From Microvirga ossetica (GTDB lineage: Bacteria > Pseudomonadota > Alphaproteobacteria > Rhizobiales > Beijerinckiaceae): DNA of 64,000 bases. A model generated the notes under the pieces. The model made no database searches. It was not told the origin of the DNA and saw only the letters and a list, made by a program, of their open reading frames with translations. A program made the translations under genes and the position numbers. The stretch lies in assembly GCF_002741015.1 (NCBI RefSeq), contig NZ_CP016616.1:1471501-1535500 (forward strand), written 5' to 3'. Below, piece by piece: positions 1 through 8,609 of this stretch (position 1 is the first letter of the stretch; each line of letters opens with the position of its first letter).

Positions 1-677
<677 letters not shown>

Positions 678-710
678 TCAAAAAATTCAGGAAAGGGCTT
701 TTTGGCGAAC

Positions 711-1001
711 TTACTTCGCGACGACGCCCATGATGTCGGATTCCTTCATGATCAGGAGATCCTGGCCATCGATACGCACCTCGGTGCCGGACCACTTGCC
801 GAAGAGCACGCGGTCGCCGGCCTTCACGTCGAGGGCGACGACCTTGCCGCTCTCGTCACGGGCGCCGGGGCCGACGGCGACGATCTCGCCCTCTTGCGGC
901 TTCTCCTTGGCGGTGTCCGGGATGATGATGCCGCCGGCCGTCTTCTCTTCGGCTTCGATGCGGCGGACGACGACGCGGTCGTGCAGCGGACGGAACTTCA
1001 T
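711..1001 (-). CDS. groES: Co-chaperonin GroES (10 kDa)
   Basis: Heptameric lid of the GroEL folding chamber. The 96 residues begin [14 protein letters not shown] and contain the mobile-loop region ([18 protein letters not shown]) and the GKWSGTEV segment typical of GroES. Length is normal for the family. A GGGGAAG ribosome-binding site precedes the ATG. First gene of the groES-groEL operon; a CIRCE inverted repeat lies about 60 bases upstream. Confidence 0.98.
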   Translation of the reverse strand: MKFRPLHDRVVVRRIEAEEKTAGGIIIPDTAKEKPQEGEIVAVGPGARDESGKVVALDVKAGDRVLFGKWSGTEVRIDGQDLLIMKESDIMGVVAK

Positions 1002-1061
1002 GGAACTTCCCCTTTGACTGTTGGTACGGCCCCTCTGGCCGTATCCAGGTCTTGACGGCTG

Positions 1062-1088
1062 TTAGCACTGTCCGTTGACGAGTGCTAA
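1062..1088. promoter_or_regulatory. CIRCE element (HrcA operator) for groESL
   Basis: Inverted repeat TTAGCACTG-N9-GAGTGCTAA. It matches the CIRCE consensus TTAGCACTC-N9-GAGTGCTAA in all but one base, and sits just upstream of groES. CIRCE is the binding site of the heat-shock repressor HrcA; hrcA itself is not in this window. Confidence 0.93.
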
Positions 1089-1181
1089 CGCTCGCCGCGA
1101 GATAGTCATAGGCGCGCGGGGAGTCAAGACATCCGACTCATCATCGGCGCGATCGGACAGCCTTGACGCCTCCTAAAGGCG

Positions 1182-1202
1182 GGTCATGATCGTTTCATGA
1201 CC
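1182..1202. promoter_or_regulatory. Perfect inverted repeat overlapping a MarR-family start codon
   Basis: GGTCATGA-N5-TCATGACC, a perfect 8-base inverted repeat whose right arm contains the ATG of the marR-like gene. Its place and symmetry suggest an autoregulatory operator, since MarR dimers bind such palindromes. Function is inferred from position only. Confidence 0.5.
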
Positions 1203-1655
1203 GACCTGGAAGCCATCGGCAGAACCTGCTTTGCCCTCCATGCCCGCATGACGGCCAGGCTTCTGAGCCGGACCTACGAGGCGGCCTTACGCCCGCTCGG
1301 GTTGAAACTGCCGCAATTCGGCATTCTCGGGGCTATCGGCCATGGAGCGACGATGGGGGCGACAGCCTCCGAGACAGTCCTCGCGGAGAGGCTCGGCCTG
1401 GAGCGGACGACCCTCGTTCGGAACCTGAAAATCCTCGCCCAGAACGGCTGGATCGAGCCTATTGCGGGCAATGGTCGCAGTCAGCGGCACAGGCTGACCC
1501 CATCCGGGCAAGCCATTCTGGAAGCCGCCATTCCGCTCTGGCAGCAGGCGCAGGACCGGCTCGAGGCGAGGCTCAACGGCACGGATGCCGAGGAGGCGCG
1601 TCGGGCGATGCGCGCCCTGCGGAAGGCGACTTATCCTTCATCCGTGAAAGCCTAA
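1197..1655 (+). CDS. MarR family winged-helix transcriptional regulator
   Basis: The 152 residues have the MarR pattern: an N-terminal dimerisation helix, a central winged helix with recognition helix around LAERLGLERTTLVRNLKIL, a wing ending in the RHRLTPSGQAIL motif, and a C-terminal helix. MarR proteins are dimeric repressors of efflux, stress or catabolic genes that usually respond to small phenolic ligands. The start codon lies inside a perfect palindrome, suggesting autoregulation. An IS630 transposase gene separates it from the thioesterase and EamA exporter that could have been its targets. The ligand cannot be read from sequence. Confidence 0.88.
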   Translation: MTDLEAIGRTCFALHARMTARLLSRTYEAALRPLGLKLPQFGILGAIGHGATMGATASETVLAERLGLERTTLVRNLKILAQNGWIEPIAGNGRSQRHRLTPSGQAILEAAIPLWQQAQDRLEARLNGTDAEEARRAMRALRKATYPSSVKA

Positions 1656-1702
1656 ACCAGGGAACGCTTCTCCATCTCCCGACTAGATCCTCGGCACAGT
1701 GA

Positions 1703-2842
1703 TCATGACCTTTTGGCGAGTGGCTCGAGAGGGCCGGGTTTGGGATAGGCGCGGCCCATTTTGGCCCGGGCCTTTTCGGTCGTGAACATCCAGGTGATGC
1801 GTGCGCCGGCGGCGTTACGCTCGCGCTCCCAGGCAGCGATTTCCCGCTCGAGCTCCTCGCGCGTGTCAATACGCCGATCCAGGCACTGGCCCTTGAGCAC
1901 CCCAATCTCGATCTCGACCATGTTCAACCAACTCGCATGCTTGGGGGTGTAGTGGAACTCCAGATGCTGCAGGAGGCGATGCGCCTCGTCAGGCGGGAAA
2001 GCCTGGTAGAGCGAACCGGGCGTGTGCGTCGACAGGTTGTCCATCACGACCCGGATCCGCTCGGCCTGCGGAAAGTCGACATCTACAAGTTCGCGCATGC
2101 ACCGGGCGAAGTCGCATGCCGTGCGTTGCTCGCTGACCTTGACCCGGCGCCAGGGCCGATGCGCGTCAAGGACTACGAACAGGTTCACCGTACCACAGCG
2201 GCGATACTCATAATCGACCCGCTCGATCTGCCTGGGCGTGGCCGGGAGCGGCTGACGCGTCTCGCCGATGAGCTGGACTGGGCTCTCATCAAAGCAAACC
2301 ACCGGGTGCTGCGGATCGGACGGCTCGGCGTAGAGATCAAGCACGTCCTCCATGCGGGCGACGTATTCGCCATCAATCTTCGGAACGCACCACATCTTCT
2401 GCCGCCAGGGCTTGAGCGCGTTCTCGCAGAGTCGCCGGCGCAGCGTCTCCCGCGACAGGCTCTCATGTTGGGTGAGCCGCACGATCTCGCCGGCCAAGAG
2501 TTCCAGCGTCCAGCGGGCCCGGCCCGCGGGCGGCTTTGCGCAGGCGGTTGCCACCAGCAGCGCCTCCTCCGGGCCTGAGAGCTTGCGGGCGGCGCCGGGA
2601 CGGGGCTCCTCGCTGAGGGCCCGCTCCAGGTTGCCCTCCACGAAGCGGCGCTTGGTCCGATACACGGTCGCGCCGCCGACCGCGATACTTTGGGCAATCG
2701 TCTCGTCTGGCACGCCAGCATCGGCCGCCAGCAGGATCTGCGCGCGCTTGAGCGTGCGAGCGGCCTGCTTGCCGCCGCTGAGCATCGCCTGGAGGTTGGC
2801 ACGCTCGGCCTCGCTCAGCTCAACCCGGTAGCATATGTTCAT
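1703..2842 (-). mobile_element. IS630 family transposase
   Basis: A 379-residue transposase of the IS630-Tc1/mariner group. The N-terminal half is a helix-turn-helix region (ETIAQSIAVGGATVYRTKRRF). The catalytic half carries the DDE triad: D in VVCFDESP, D in RVVMDNLSTH, and E in HASWLNMVEIEIG. The start was set at MNICYRVELSE, the family N-terminus, rather than an in-frame ATG 36 codons upstream. The frame is unbroken, so the enzyme may be active. Terminal repeats could not be fixed with confidence, so the element boundaries are not given. Confidence 0.9.
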
Positions 2843-2900
2843 CTCGGCCTCCCGCATGAGAGACCCAGCTGAATCAGCCGATGAATCGAGCGTGTGGCGA

Positions 2901-3179
2901 ATGTCTGAGAAAAGCTTCACTGACAGGCAGGGCCAGTACCTGGCCTTCATTGATGCCTACACCCGCGTCCATGGCCGTCCCCCGGCCGAAACCGACATGC
3001 AGAGCCATTTCCAGGTCACTCCGCCTTCCGTGCACCAGATGATCCTGACCTTGGAACGCGCCGGCTTGATCCGCCGTCAGCCCGGAGTGGCGCGAAGTAT
3101 CGAGGTGTTGGTCGCCCCCGAATGCCTGCCCCTCCTCCGCCATCCCCAACCCGTCAAATCCTCTGGGCCGAGGATCTAG
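2901..3179 (+). CDS. Small LexA-type helix-turn-helix protein without peptidase domain
   Basis: A 92-residue protein beginning MSEKSFTDRQGQYLAFI. Residues about 5-65 match the N-terminal LexA DNA-binding domain (YTRVHGRPPAETDMQ, then TPPSVHQMILTLERAGLIRR as recognition helix and wing). There is no Ala-Gly cleavage site and no Ser/Lys dyad, so it cannot self-cleave as LexA does. It starts 58 bases from, and diverges from, the IS630 transposase gene, so it may be a regulator carried by or disturbed by that element. Target unknown. Confidence 0.65.
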   Translation: MSEKSFTDRQGQYLAFIDAYTRVHGRPPAETDMQSHFQVTPPSVHQMILTLERAGLIRRQPGVARSIEVLVAPECLPLLRHPQPVKSSGPRI

Positions 3180-3220
3180 GAGGGGGTAAGAACCATTGCA
3201 CTACGTCTCAACCCGGCATA

Positions 3221-3236
3221 CTGTGTATATGCACAG
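3221..3236. promoter_or_regulatory. Palindrome CTGTG-N6-CACAG upstream of thioesterase gene
   Basis: CTGTGTATATGCACAG has perfect 5-base arms around a TATATG centre. It lies 12 bases upstream of the preferred thioesterase ATG at 3249. Such a site could be a repressor operator, perhaps for the nearby MarR or LexA-like protein; this is inference. Confidence 0.35.
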
Positions 3237-3248
3237 ATGGAGATCGCA

Positions 3249-3737
3249 ATGCTCGAGCGGGTGCACGGAATCGTATCGCGGGACGTTCTGACGGCCGAGC
3301 CGGGGCTGGCCTTCCTGAGCAGCATGCTCGAGGGCCGCCATCCGGCCCCACCCTTCTCGCGTGCGACCCATGTCTACATGACCCATGTGGAGGAAGGCCG
3401 GGTGATCTTCGAAGGCGAGCCGACGGAGGCTTTCTTCAACCCGCTCGGCACCATCCATGGCGGCTGGACCTCCGCCATCCTCGACAGCGCCATGGCCTGC
3501 GCGGTCCACACCACCCTCCTTGCCGGCCAGGGCTATACGACGGTGGAGATGAAGCTCAACTTCGTCCGGCCGATCCTGCCCAACATGGGCAAGGTGACCT
3601 GCGAAGGCACCCTCATCCATCGCGGCGGGACGCTGGCCACGTCGGAGGGCAAGCTCTTCGACGCCAAGGGCAGGCTTCTGGCCCATGGCACCGAGACCTG
3701 CATGATCTTCGACGCGGCCGCCCGCAAAGCGGCTTAA
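3249..3737 (+). CDS. PaaI family (hotdog fold) thioesterase
   Basis: A 162-residue hotdog-fold protein of the PaaI/acyl-CoA thioesterase group, expected to hydrolyse acyl- or aryl-CoA thioesters in the cytoplasm. The signature PLGTIHGGWTSAILDSAMA holds the HGG loop and the catalytic acid helix. The start MLERVHG at 3249 follows an AGATGGAGA ribosome-binding site; another in-frame ATG lies at 3237, immediately after a palindrome. Its TAA stop overlaps the stop of the convergent EamA gene within a shared TTAA. Substrate is not predictable. Confidence 0.85.
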   Translation: MLERVHGIVSRDVLTAEPGLAFLSSMLEGRHPAPPFSRATHVYMTHVEEGRVIFEGEPTEAFFNPLGTIHGGWTSAILDSAMACAVHTTLLAGQGYTTVEMKLNFVRPILPNMGKVTCEGTLIHRGGTLATSEGKLFDAKGRLLAHGTETCMIFDAAARKAA

Positions 3738-4579
3738 CGCCTGGACGTCAGCATGGCAGCGGCGACGATGAGGATGCCGCCGCCGAGCGTCGCCCAGGTC
3801 GGGATCTCGCTGAACACCCCATAGCCGATCAGGACCGCCCAGATCAGGGCGGTGTATTCGAGCGGGGCGAGCCGCGCCGCCTCGGACTTGGCATAGGCGG
3901 TCGCCATGAGCATATGGCCGATCACCCCGAGGACACCCATGAGCAGGAACCAGGTCAGATGGGCGTAGTCCAGAGGCTGCCAGACCCAGAATCCGAAGGG
4001 CGCGACCAGGATGAAAGGCCCGAAATTCTGGAAGATGACGATGTGCAGGAACTTGTCGCGCTGGGCGCGCTGACGCAGCAGGACGAGGCTCAACGCATAG
4101 GTGATCGCGGAGAGCAAAGCCGCGCCGACGCCCATCCATGAGCGGGCCGCGCCGGCATTCTCCGTCTGGCCGAGCACCACGACCAGAGTTCCGGCGAACC
4201 CGATGGCGATAGCGCCGACGATCCGGGCATCGACCCTCTCGCGCAACAGCAGCATCCCGAACAGGGCGATGAACATTGGCGACAGGAAGGAGAGGACGAG
4301 AGTCTCGGCCAAAGGAAGCTGGCCCAGGGCATAGAAGAAGCTTACCGCCGTCACGACCGCGATCACGGAGCGGAGCGAGTTGGCGGCCACTGTCTCGCGG
4401 CTCGGCCATCCCGGCCTCAGCACCGCAACGACGCAGGTGACGACAAGAGAACCGCAGGCGAAGCGCAGGAGCGCGACCTGGAGGGTCGGGTAATAGGCGG
4501 ACATCCCCTTGATGAACGCATCCATGATGGACAGAACCGCGATGCCCGCGGCCGCCCGCAGGGCGGGACCGAATTTCAT
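3734..4579 (-). CDS. DMT superfamily EamA-type transporter
   Basis: A 281-residue inner-membrane protein with about ten predicted transmembrane helices in two EamA repeats. It begins MKFGPALRAAAGIAVLSIMDAFIKG, and the second repeat starts near WMGVGAALLSAITYALSLVLL. Length and topology fit the EamA exporters that export amino acids or other metabolites. It is convergent with the thioesterase, the two stop codons overlapping by three bases. Substrate unknown. Confidence 0.85.
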   Translation of the reverse strand: MKFGPALRAAAGIAVLSIMDAFIKGMSAYYPTLQVALLRFACGSLVVTCVVAVLRPGWPSRETVAANSLRSVIAVVTAVSFFYALGQLPLAETLVLSFLSPMFIALFGMLLLRERVDARIVGAIAIGFAGTLVVVLGQTENAGAARSWMGVGAALLSAITYALSLVLLRQRAQRDKFLHIVIFQNFGPFILVAPFGFWVWQPLDYAHLTWFLLMGVLGVIGHMLMATAYAKSEAARLAPLEYTALIWAVLIGYGVFSEIPTWATLGGGILIVAAAMLTSRR

Positions 4580-4786
4580 GATGTCACGACGATATGAGGG
4601 CGGCGTCCCGGGATGGGCGCCGTCGAGGTCACGGCTCTTACCGCACTTTCTTCAAGGCTTCATCCCTCTTTTCGAAGGATCGACAGGAAAGCGCTCCTTC
4701 GCGTTCAAGCATAAATTCCAGAGCTTGGCGGAAACAAAAGCCGCGCTTGTCGTTTATTCTGCAAAACACCTAGACAGGACACTTCG

Positions 4787-5542
4787 ATGCGCGCTTGGAC
4801 CTCTTGCTCCGCACTGCTTCTGGCCATTCTCCTGCCTGCCGCTGCGTCCGCACAGCCGGTCGCCAGGAACGGCGGCTTCTACGGCAATACCTATATTTCT
4901 CCGGGCTACGACTATCCCTATGCCCGGACCGAAGACGGCTATAGGGAGAGCTATCCGCTCGTGACCCGCCCGGCCGCGCCGGCATATCGGGGCCAGCGCG
5001 TCGCCGGCTATCCCTACGACGTGAGCACCACGGGCAGCGTTGCGACGTTGCCGCAGGATTACGGCACGGGCTACGACCACAGCATCGATTATGCGATCTC
5101 GCCGGAGTTCCAGCGCCAGATCGTGGCCTATCGCGGCACTGAACGGCCCGGCACGATCGTCGTCGATACCAGCAACAAGTTCCTCTATCTCGTGCAGGAC
5201 GGCGGCCGCGCGATCCGCTACGGCATCGGCGTCGGCCGCGAAGGCTTCGAATGGAGCGGCCGCCAGACCGTATCCATGAAGCGCGAATGGCCGTCCTGGC
5301 GTCCGCCGGCCGAGATGATCCGCCGCCGTCCTGACCTTCCCCGGTTCATGGAAGGCGGCCCGGACAATCCGCTCGGCGCCCGCGCTCTCTATCTCGGCTC
5401 CTCGCTCTACCGCATCCACGGCACCAACGAGCCGCACACCATCGGACAGGCCGTCTCCTCCGGCTGCATCCGCATGCTCAACGATGACGTGACCGATCTC
5501 TACAGCCGCGTGCGGGTCGGAACGACCGTGCTCGTGATCTGA
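4787..5542 (+). CDS. Exported L,D-transpeptidase (YkuD/ErfK family)
   Basis: A 251-residue periplasmic enzyme that forms 3-3 peptidoglycan crosslinks or links proteins to peptidoglycan. A signal peptide (residues 1-22, ending AASAQ) is followed by a Tyr-rich linker to about residue 105 and then the YkuD domain. The catalytic motif H(211)GTN...SSGCIRM with C227 is intact. A strong hairpin follows the stop. Short YkuD enzymes of this kind are numerous in Rhizobiales genomes; the exact role of this copy is not known. Confidence 0.92.
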   Translation: MRAWTSCSALLLAILLPAAASAQPVARNGGFYGNTYISPGYDYPYARTEDGYRESYPLVTRPAAPAYRGQRVAGYPYDVSTTGSVATLPQDYGTGYDHSIDYAISPEFQRQIVAYRGTERPGTIVVDTSNKFLYLVQDGGRAIRYGIGVGREGFEWSGRQTVSMKREWPSWRPPAEMIRRRPDLPRFMEGGPDNPLGARALYLGSSLYRIHGTNEPHTIGQAVSSGCIRMLNDDVTDLYSRVRVGTTVLVI

Positions 5543-5573
5543 TCGAAGCACACGAAAAGTCATCAGCGTCTGC

Positions 5574-5605
5574 GATGGCCGGGCTCGTCCCGGCCATCGG
5601 CTTTT
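5574..5605 (+). terminator. Rho-independent terminator after L,D-transpeptidase
   Basis: Perfect 10-base stem GATGGCCGGG / CCCGGCCATC around a CTCGT loop, followed by GGCTTTTG, starting about 30 bases after the stop codon. Confidence 0.7.
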
Positions 5606-5658
5606 GAGAATCGCATTCGGTCCGGTGTAAGGCAGCAGCCTCTCAGGTGAGTGCAGCC

Positions 5659-5988
5659 ATGAATTACGTTTATCTCTTCACCGCCATCCTCTGCGAGGTC
5701 GTCGCCACCTCGGCGCTCAAGGCGGCCGAGGGCTTTTCCCGCTTCTGGCCGTCGGTGATCGTGATCGTCGGCTATGGGCTCGCCTTCTTCTGCCTCTCGC
5801 TGACCATGCGCAGCATTCCTATCGGCATCGCCTATGCGATCTGGTCGGGCGTCGGCATCGTGCTGATCGCGGCCGCCGGCTTCGTGCTCTACCGCCAGCC
5901 GCTGGACCTGCCTGCCCTGATCGGCCTGGCGCTCATCCTGGCCGGTGTGCTGGTGATCAACCTGTTCTCGAAGACCGCCGGCCATTGA
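5659..5988 (+). CDS. Small multidrug resistance (SMR/EmrE-type) transporter
   Basis: A 109-residue four-helix inner-membrane protein of the SMR family, which exports cationic drugs or guanidinium by proton antiport as antiparallel dimers. The key membrane glutamate E13 (equivalent to EmrE E14) lies in helix 1, and the motif VATSALKAAEGF follows directly. ATG at 5659 is preferred because it follows AGGTGAG with proper spacing; a GTG at 5647 falls inside that site. Convergent with the DUF2076 gene across a shared terminator. Confidence 0.92.
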   Translation: MNYVYLFTAILCEVVATSALKAAEGFSRFWPSVIVIVGYGLAFFCLSLTMRSIPIGIAYAIWSGVGIVLIAAAGFVLYRQPLDLPALIGLALILAGVLVINLFSKTAGH

Positions 5989-5995
5989 ACGCAAG

Positions 5996-6020
5996 AACGC
6001 CCGCCGAACGGCGGGCGTTT
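5996..6020. terminator. Bidirectional terminator between convergent SMR and DUF2076 genes
   Basis: Perfect 10-base stem AACGCCCGCC / GGCGGGCGTT with a GAAC loop, eight bases after the SMR stop and about 20 before the end of the DUF2076 gene. Confidence 0.75.
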
Positions 6021-6041
6021 CCGTGAGCGGACGAAGGATCG

Positions 6042-6749
6042 TCAGGCCCAGTCGCCCTCGTCTCCGCCATCCCCAGCAAAGTCGTCAAAATCTTGATTGT
6101 CTTCCTGCTGATCCTGGTTCCCATAGAGGGAATCCGTGATGCCGGCGTTGTCGGCATCGGCCGCCTGATCTGCACCGCCGGTATCGGCCAGGGCCGTTTT
6201 GTCGCCTGCCGGATCGTCTTTTCCATCGAAAGCGTGGCTCAGGGCGTTGGCGAGCATCACGCCGCCCGCAACGCCGGCCGCCGTCGAGAGCGCGGTGCCG
6301 AGGAACCCGCCCCCGCCGCCGCGCTGCATCATGCCGCCGCCCCAGGGGCCGCCGGGCGCGCCACCCATCCTGCCGTCCTGCGGAGGATATGGGGCTTGCG
6401 ACGGGTGCGGCTGGCCCCACGGCGAGGCCTGCCGGGCGGGCGGCGCGTTATAGGCGGGGCCAGGCGGACGGGAGGCGCCGCCGCCGAAGATGCTGGAGAG
6501 GAAGCCGCCGGATGGCGGCTGGCGGCTCGCCTGTTCGAGTTCGGCGCGCAGCTGCTCGTTCTCGGCCTGGAGATTGGTGAGCGCCTGTTCCTGAACGAAG
6601 ACCGCCTGCGCCATGGCATAGGGCGCATAGGGCTGCTGGCGCAGCTTCTCGGCGATGAAGCGCTCGGCCTCCGGATCGCGCGGCTGGTTCGCCACCTGCT
6701 CGAGGCGTCGGAAGATATCGTCGATGACCTGGCGTTCCTGCTCGTTCAT
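6042..6749 (-). CDS. DUF2076 domain protein
   Basis: A 235-residue protein. The first 85 residues match DUF2076 (MNEQERQVIDDIFRRLEQVA, then a QAVFVQEQALTNLQAENEQLRAELEQ coiled coil). A Gly/Pro-rich middle follows (residues 85-150), then a short hydrophobic glycine helix (FLGTALSTAAGVAGGVMLANAL) and a strongly acidic tail. The domain occurs in many proteobacteria as an uncharacterised, possibly membrane-attached protein. The start at 6749 was chosen for the AGGAGG site just upstream. No function can be assigned. Confidence 0.85.
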   Translation of the reverse strand: MNEQERQVIDDIFRRLEQVANQPRDPEAERFIAEKLRQQPYAPYAMAQAVFVQEQALTNLQAENEQLRAELEQASRQPPSGGFLSSIFGGGASRPPGPAYNAPPARQASPWGQPHPSQAPYPPQDGRMGGAPGGPWGGGMMQRGGGGGFLGTALSTAAGVAGGVMLANALSHAFDGKDDPAGDKTALADTGGADQAADADNAGITDSLYGNQDQQEDNQDFDDFAGDGGDEGDWA

Positions 6750-6804
6750 GCCTGCCTCCTTCAAGATTCATTGGAGGAAGATGTAAGCACGGGCCGTGCT
6801 TTTG

Positions 6805-7401
6805 TTAGGGGCGCACAAGACCCGCCTGACGCATATTCGCGAGCGCCTGCGGTGCGATGCTCTCAAGGTCGAAACGCGCGCGCCATTCGGCGCCATGCAC
6901 CTCCCGCAGGTCCGGCCGGAGGACATCGTCCCCATCCGCCCTGACCACATAGCGGATATCGTGATGCCAATGCTCGGGCTCGTCCCGATCCGGCCGCGCC
7001 GGAATGCGGTGGCTGTCGATGTCGATGGGCAGGCCGGTCGTGCCATGCCATGGGTCGATCGCCAGCCCCTGCATCCCCGTTTCCTCCACCGCCTCGCGCA
7101 GGGCCGAGCCCGCCAGATCCTCAGGCGCCTCGTAATGGCCGCCCGGCTGCAGCCAGCGTCCGAGGGAGCGGTGATGGATGAGCAGGATCCGCTGCCCTTC
7201 GCGGTCGAGGATGAACGCGGACGTCGTCACATGGCCGGGAAAGGTGCGGCGGGAATGGATGTCGTCCCCGCCCGCGATCTGACGGCGCAGAAGCGCGTGC
7301 CGCCCTGCCGGCACGCCGAAGGTTTTCGCATGCCCCTCGAGGATCGTTGCGACATGGCGGCGGAAGGCGGCCGGGTCGAAGCCGGAAGACGAGACGTCCA
7401 A
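6805..7401 (-). CDS. Nudix hydrolase
   Basis: A 198-residue Nudix-fold hydrolase. The Nudix box GGHYEAPEDLAGSALREAVEETGM (split here as GGHYEAPED and REAVEETGM) carries the metal-binding REAVEE. It probably hydrolyses a nucleoside diphosphate linked to another moiety. No ATG fits; a TTG at 7401 (MDVSSSGFDPAAF) eight bases after GGAAGG overlaps the region just past the SDR stop at 7407, so the two genes are likely co-translated. Start is moderately uncertain; the domain call is firm. Confidence 0.85.
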   Translation of the reverse strand: MDVSSSGFDPAAFRRHVATILEGHAKTFGVPAGRHALLRRQIAGGDDIHSRRTFPGHVTTSAFILDREGQRILLIHHRSLGRWLQPGGHYEAPEDLAGSALREAVEETGMQGLAIDPWHGTTGLPIDIDSHRIPARPDRDEPEHWHHDIRYVVRADGDDVLRPDLREVHGAEWRARFDLESIAPQALANMRQAGLVRP

Positions 7402-7406
7402 GGCCG

Positions 7407-8258
7407 TCAGCCTTCCATCACCTTGGCGAAGGCATCCTTGTAATCGGGATGCCAGCGCGACAGGGCCGGACGGTTTTCGACGATGTCCTCCGCCGCCCAG
7501 CGGATGCGTTTCTCGTCCATCTCGCGCGTGGTCTCGTTGTCCGGGCACAGGATGTAGAAATGGTTCTGCCCCAGCGATTGCAGCAGGAAATCGACCGTCT
7601 GCTCCGGCTCCCACGCACCGGCCGGCCTCTCGGTGACGCCTCTCGCCTTGGCAAAACCCGTATAGACGAAGCCGGGAATGAACAGATGCGCGCTTGCCCG
7701 GCAATCGGGCCGGTTGCGCAGATCATGGGCCAGGGCTTCCGTGAACACCTTCACGCCGGCCTTGGAGATGTTGTAGGCGGTGTTGCCGGGAGGGGTGGTG
7801 ATGCCCTGCTTCGAGCCCGTATTGACGATGGCGCAAGGGGTGTTCTGGTCGATCATGGCGGGCGCGAAAGCGTTCACGCCGTTGATCACGCCCCAGAGAT
7901 TGGTCTCGAGGATCGCGCGCCAGCGCGCCGGATCGCCGAACATCTGCCCGCCGCCCTCGGTGCCGGCATTGTTCATCAGCACGGCCACCTCGCCGAAGGC
8001 GGCGTAGACCTTCTCCTTGAGGGTCTCGACATCCTCCGTCCGGCCGACATCGGTCGCGACGGCCAGCACATCGTCCGCCTTGCCGACAACGCGCCCCACC
8101 TCCGTCGCCGCCCGCTCGAGCGCGTCGCCGGGAAAATCCGCAAGGCAGACCTTCATGCCGAGCTCCGCGAAACGTTTGGCGGCAGCGAGCCCGATGCCGC
8201 TTGCGGCTCCGGTGATGACGGCAGCGCGGTTCGGGGCGATTGCGGGATGCTGGGCCAT
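7407..8258 (-). CDS. Short-chain dehydrogenase/reductase (SDR)
   Basis: A 283-residue classical SDR using NAD(P)H. The Rossmann motif TGAASGIG lies near residue 18, NNAG near residue 100, the catalytic Ser in VNTGSKQG, and the YNISK active-site Tyr/Lys follow. The start was set at MAQHPAIAPNRAAVITG, the expected family N-terminus. It is followed after five bases by a Nudix gene on the same strand. Substrate unknown. Confidence 0.9.
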   Translation of the reverse strand: MAQHPAIAPNRAAVITGAASGIGLAAAKRFAELGMKVCLADFPGDALERAATEVGRVVGKADDVLAVATDVGRTEDVETLKEKVYAAFGEVAVLMNNAGTEGGGQMFGDPARWRAILETNLWGVINGVNAFAPAMIDQNTPCAIVNTGSKQGITTPPGNTAYNISKAGVKVFTEALAHDLRNRPDCRASAHLFIPGFVYTGFAKARGVTERPAGAWEPEQTVDFLLQSLGQNHFYILCPDNETTREMDEKRIRWAAEDIVENRPALSRWHPDYKDAFAKVMEG

Positions 8259-8609
8259 CGCTTGGATCCTTCGTTCCTGCTGTGGAGATGTCTGCGATTC
8301 GACGATGAGGCCAAAGTGGCGCGCTGCCATGCCTTCGCCAAGTGCCGTGACGGTCAGCTTGGCCATTGGGAATTCTCACGATTTCGGCAAAGTCGGGGGT
8401 AGCTTCTCACAAATGCCCTGAAATGAGCAAAAGCCCAGGTCACGATCCCAATGGCAGGATCGGGCGAGAAGTCCCGACCGATCTACGATGCGTCGAAGGT
8501 TATGGTGCAGGCGGTCTCGTAGGGAAAAAGCAATTAATGGCCATCGGGTGGAATAAAGCCCGAGGTTTCGATGTTCTTGGTATTGGACCATCCCCTCCAG
8601 GAGGACACG
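8259..8609. other. Divergent intergenic region, no gene found
   Basis: 351 bases between the minus-strand SDR gene and the plus-strand TPR gene. It should hold both promoters. An imperfect inverted repeat (GATCGGGC...GTCCCGACCGATC) lies near 8459-8485. No convincing open frame with a ribosome-binding site was seen. Confidence 0.5.

Noticed and set aside
1703..1710. TCATGACC repeated after the MarR gene, like the arm of its start-codon palindrome
   Set aside because: Only eight bases, without a second arm, and overlapping the transposase stop; likely chance.
1684..2895. Possible IS630 terminal inverted repeats (GATCCTCGGC near 1686 and a GATTCATCGGC-like sequence reverse at about 2878-2888)
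   Set aside because: Matches are short and imperfect, and no TA duplication was seen, so element ends could not be supported.
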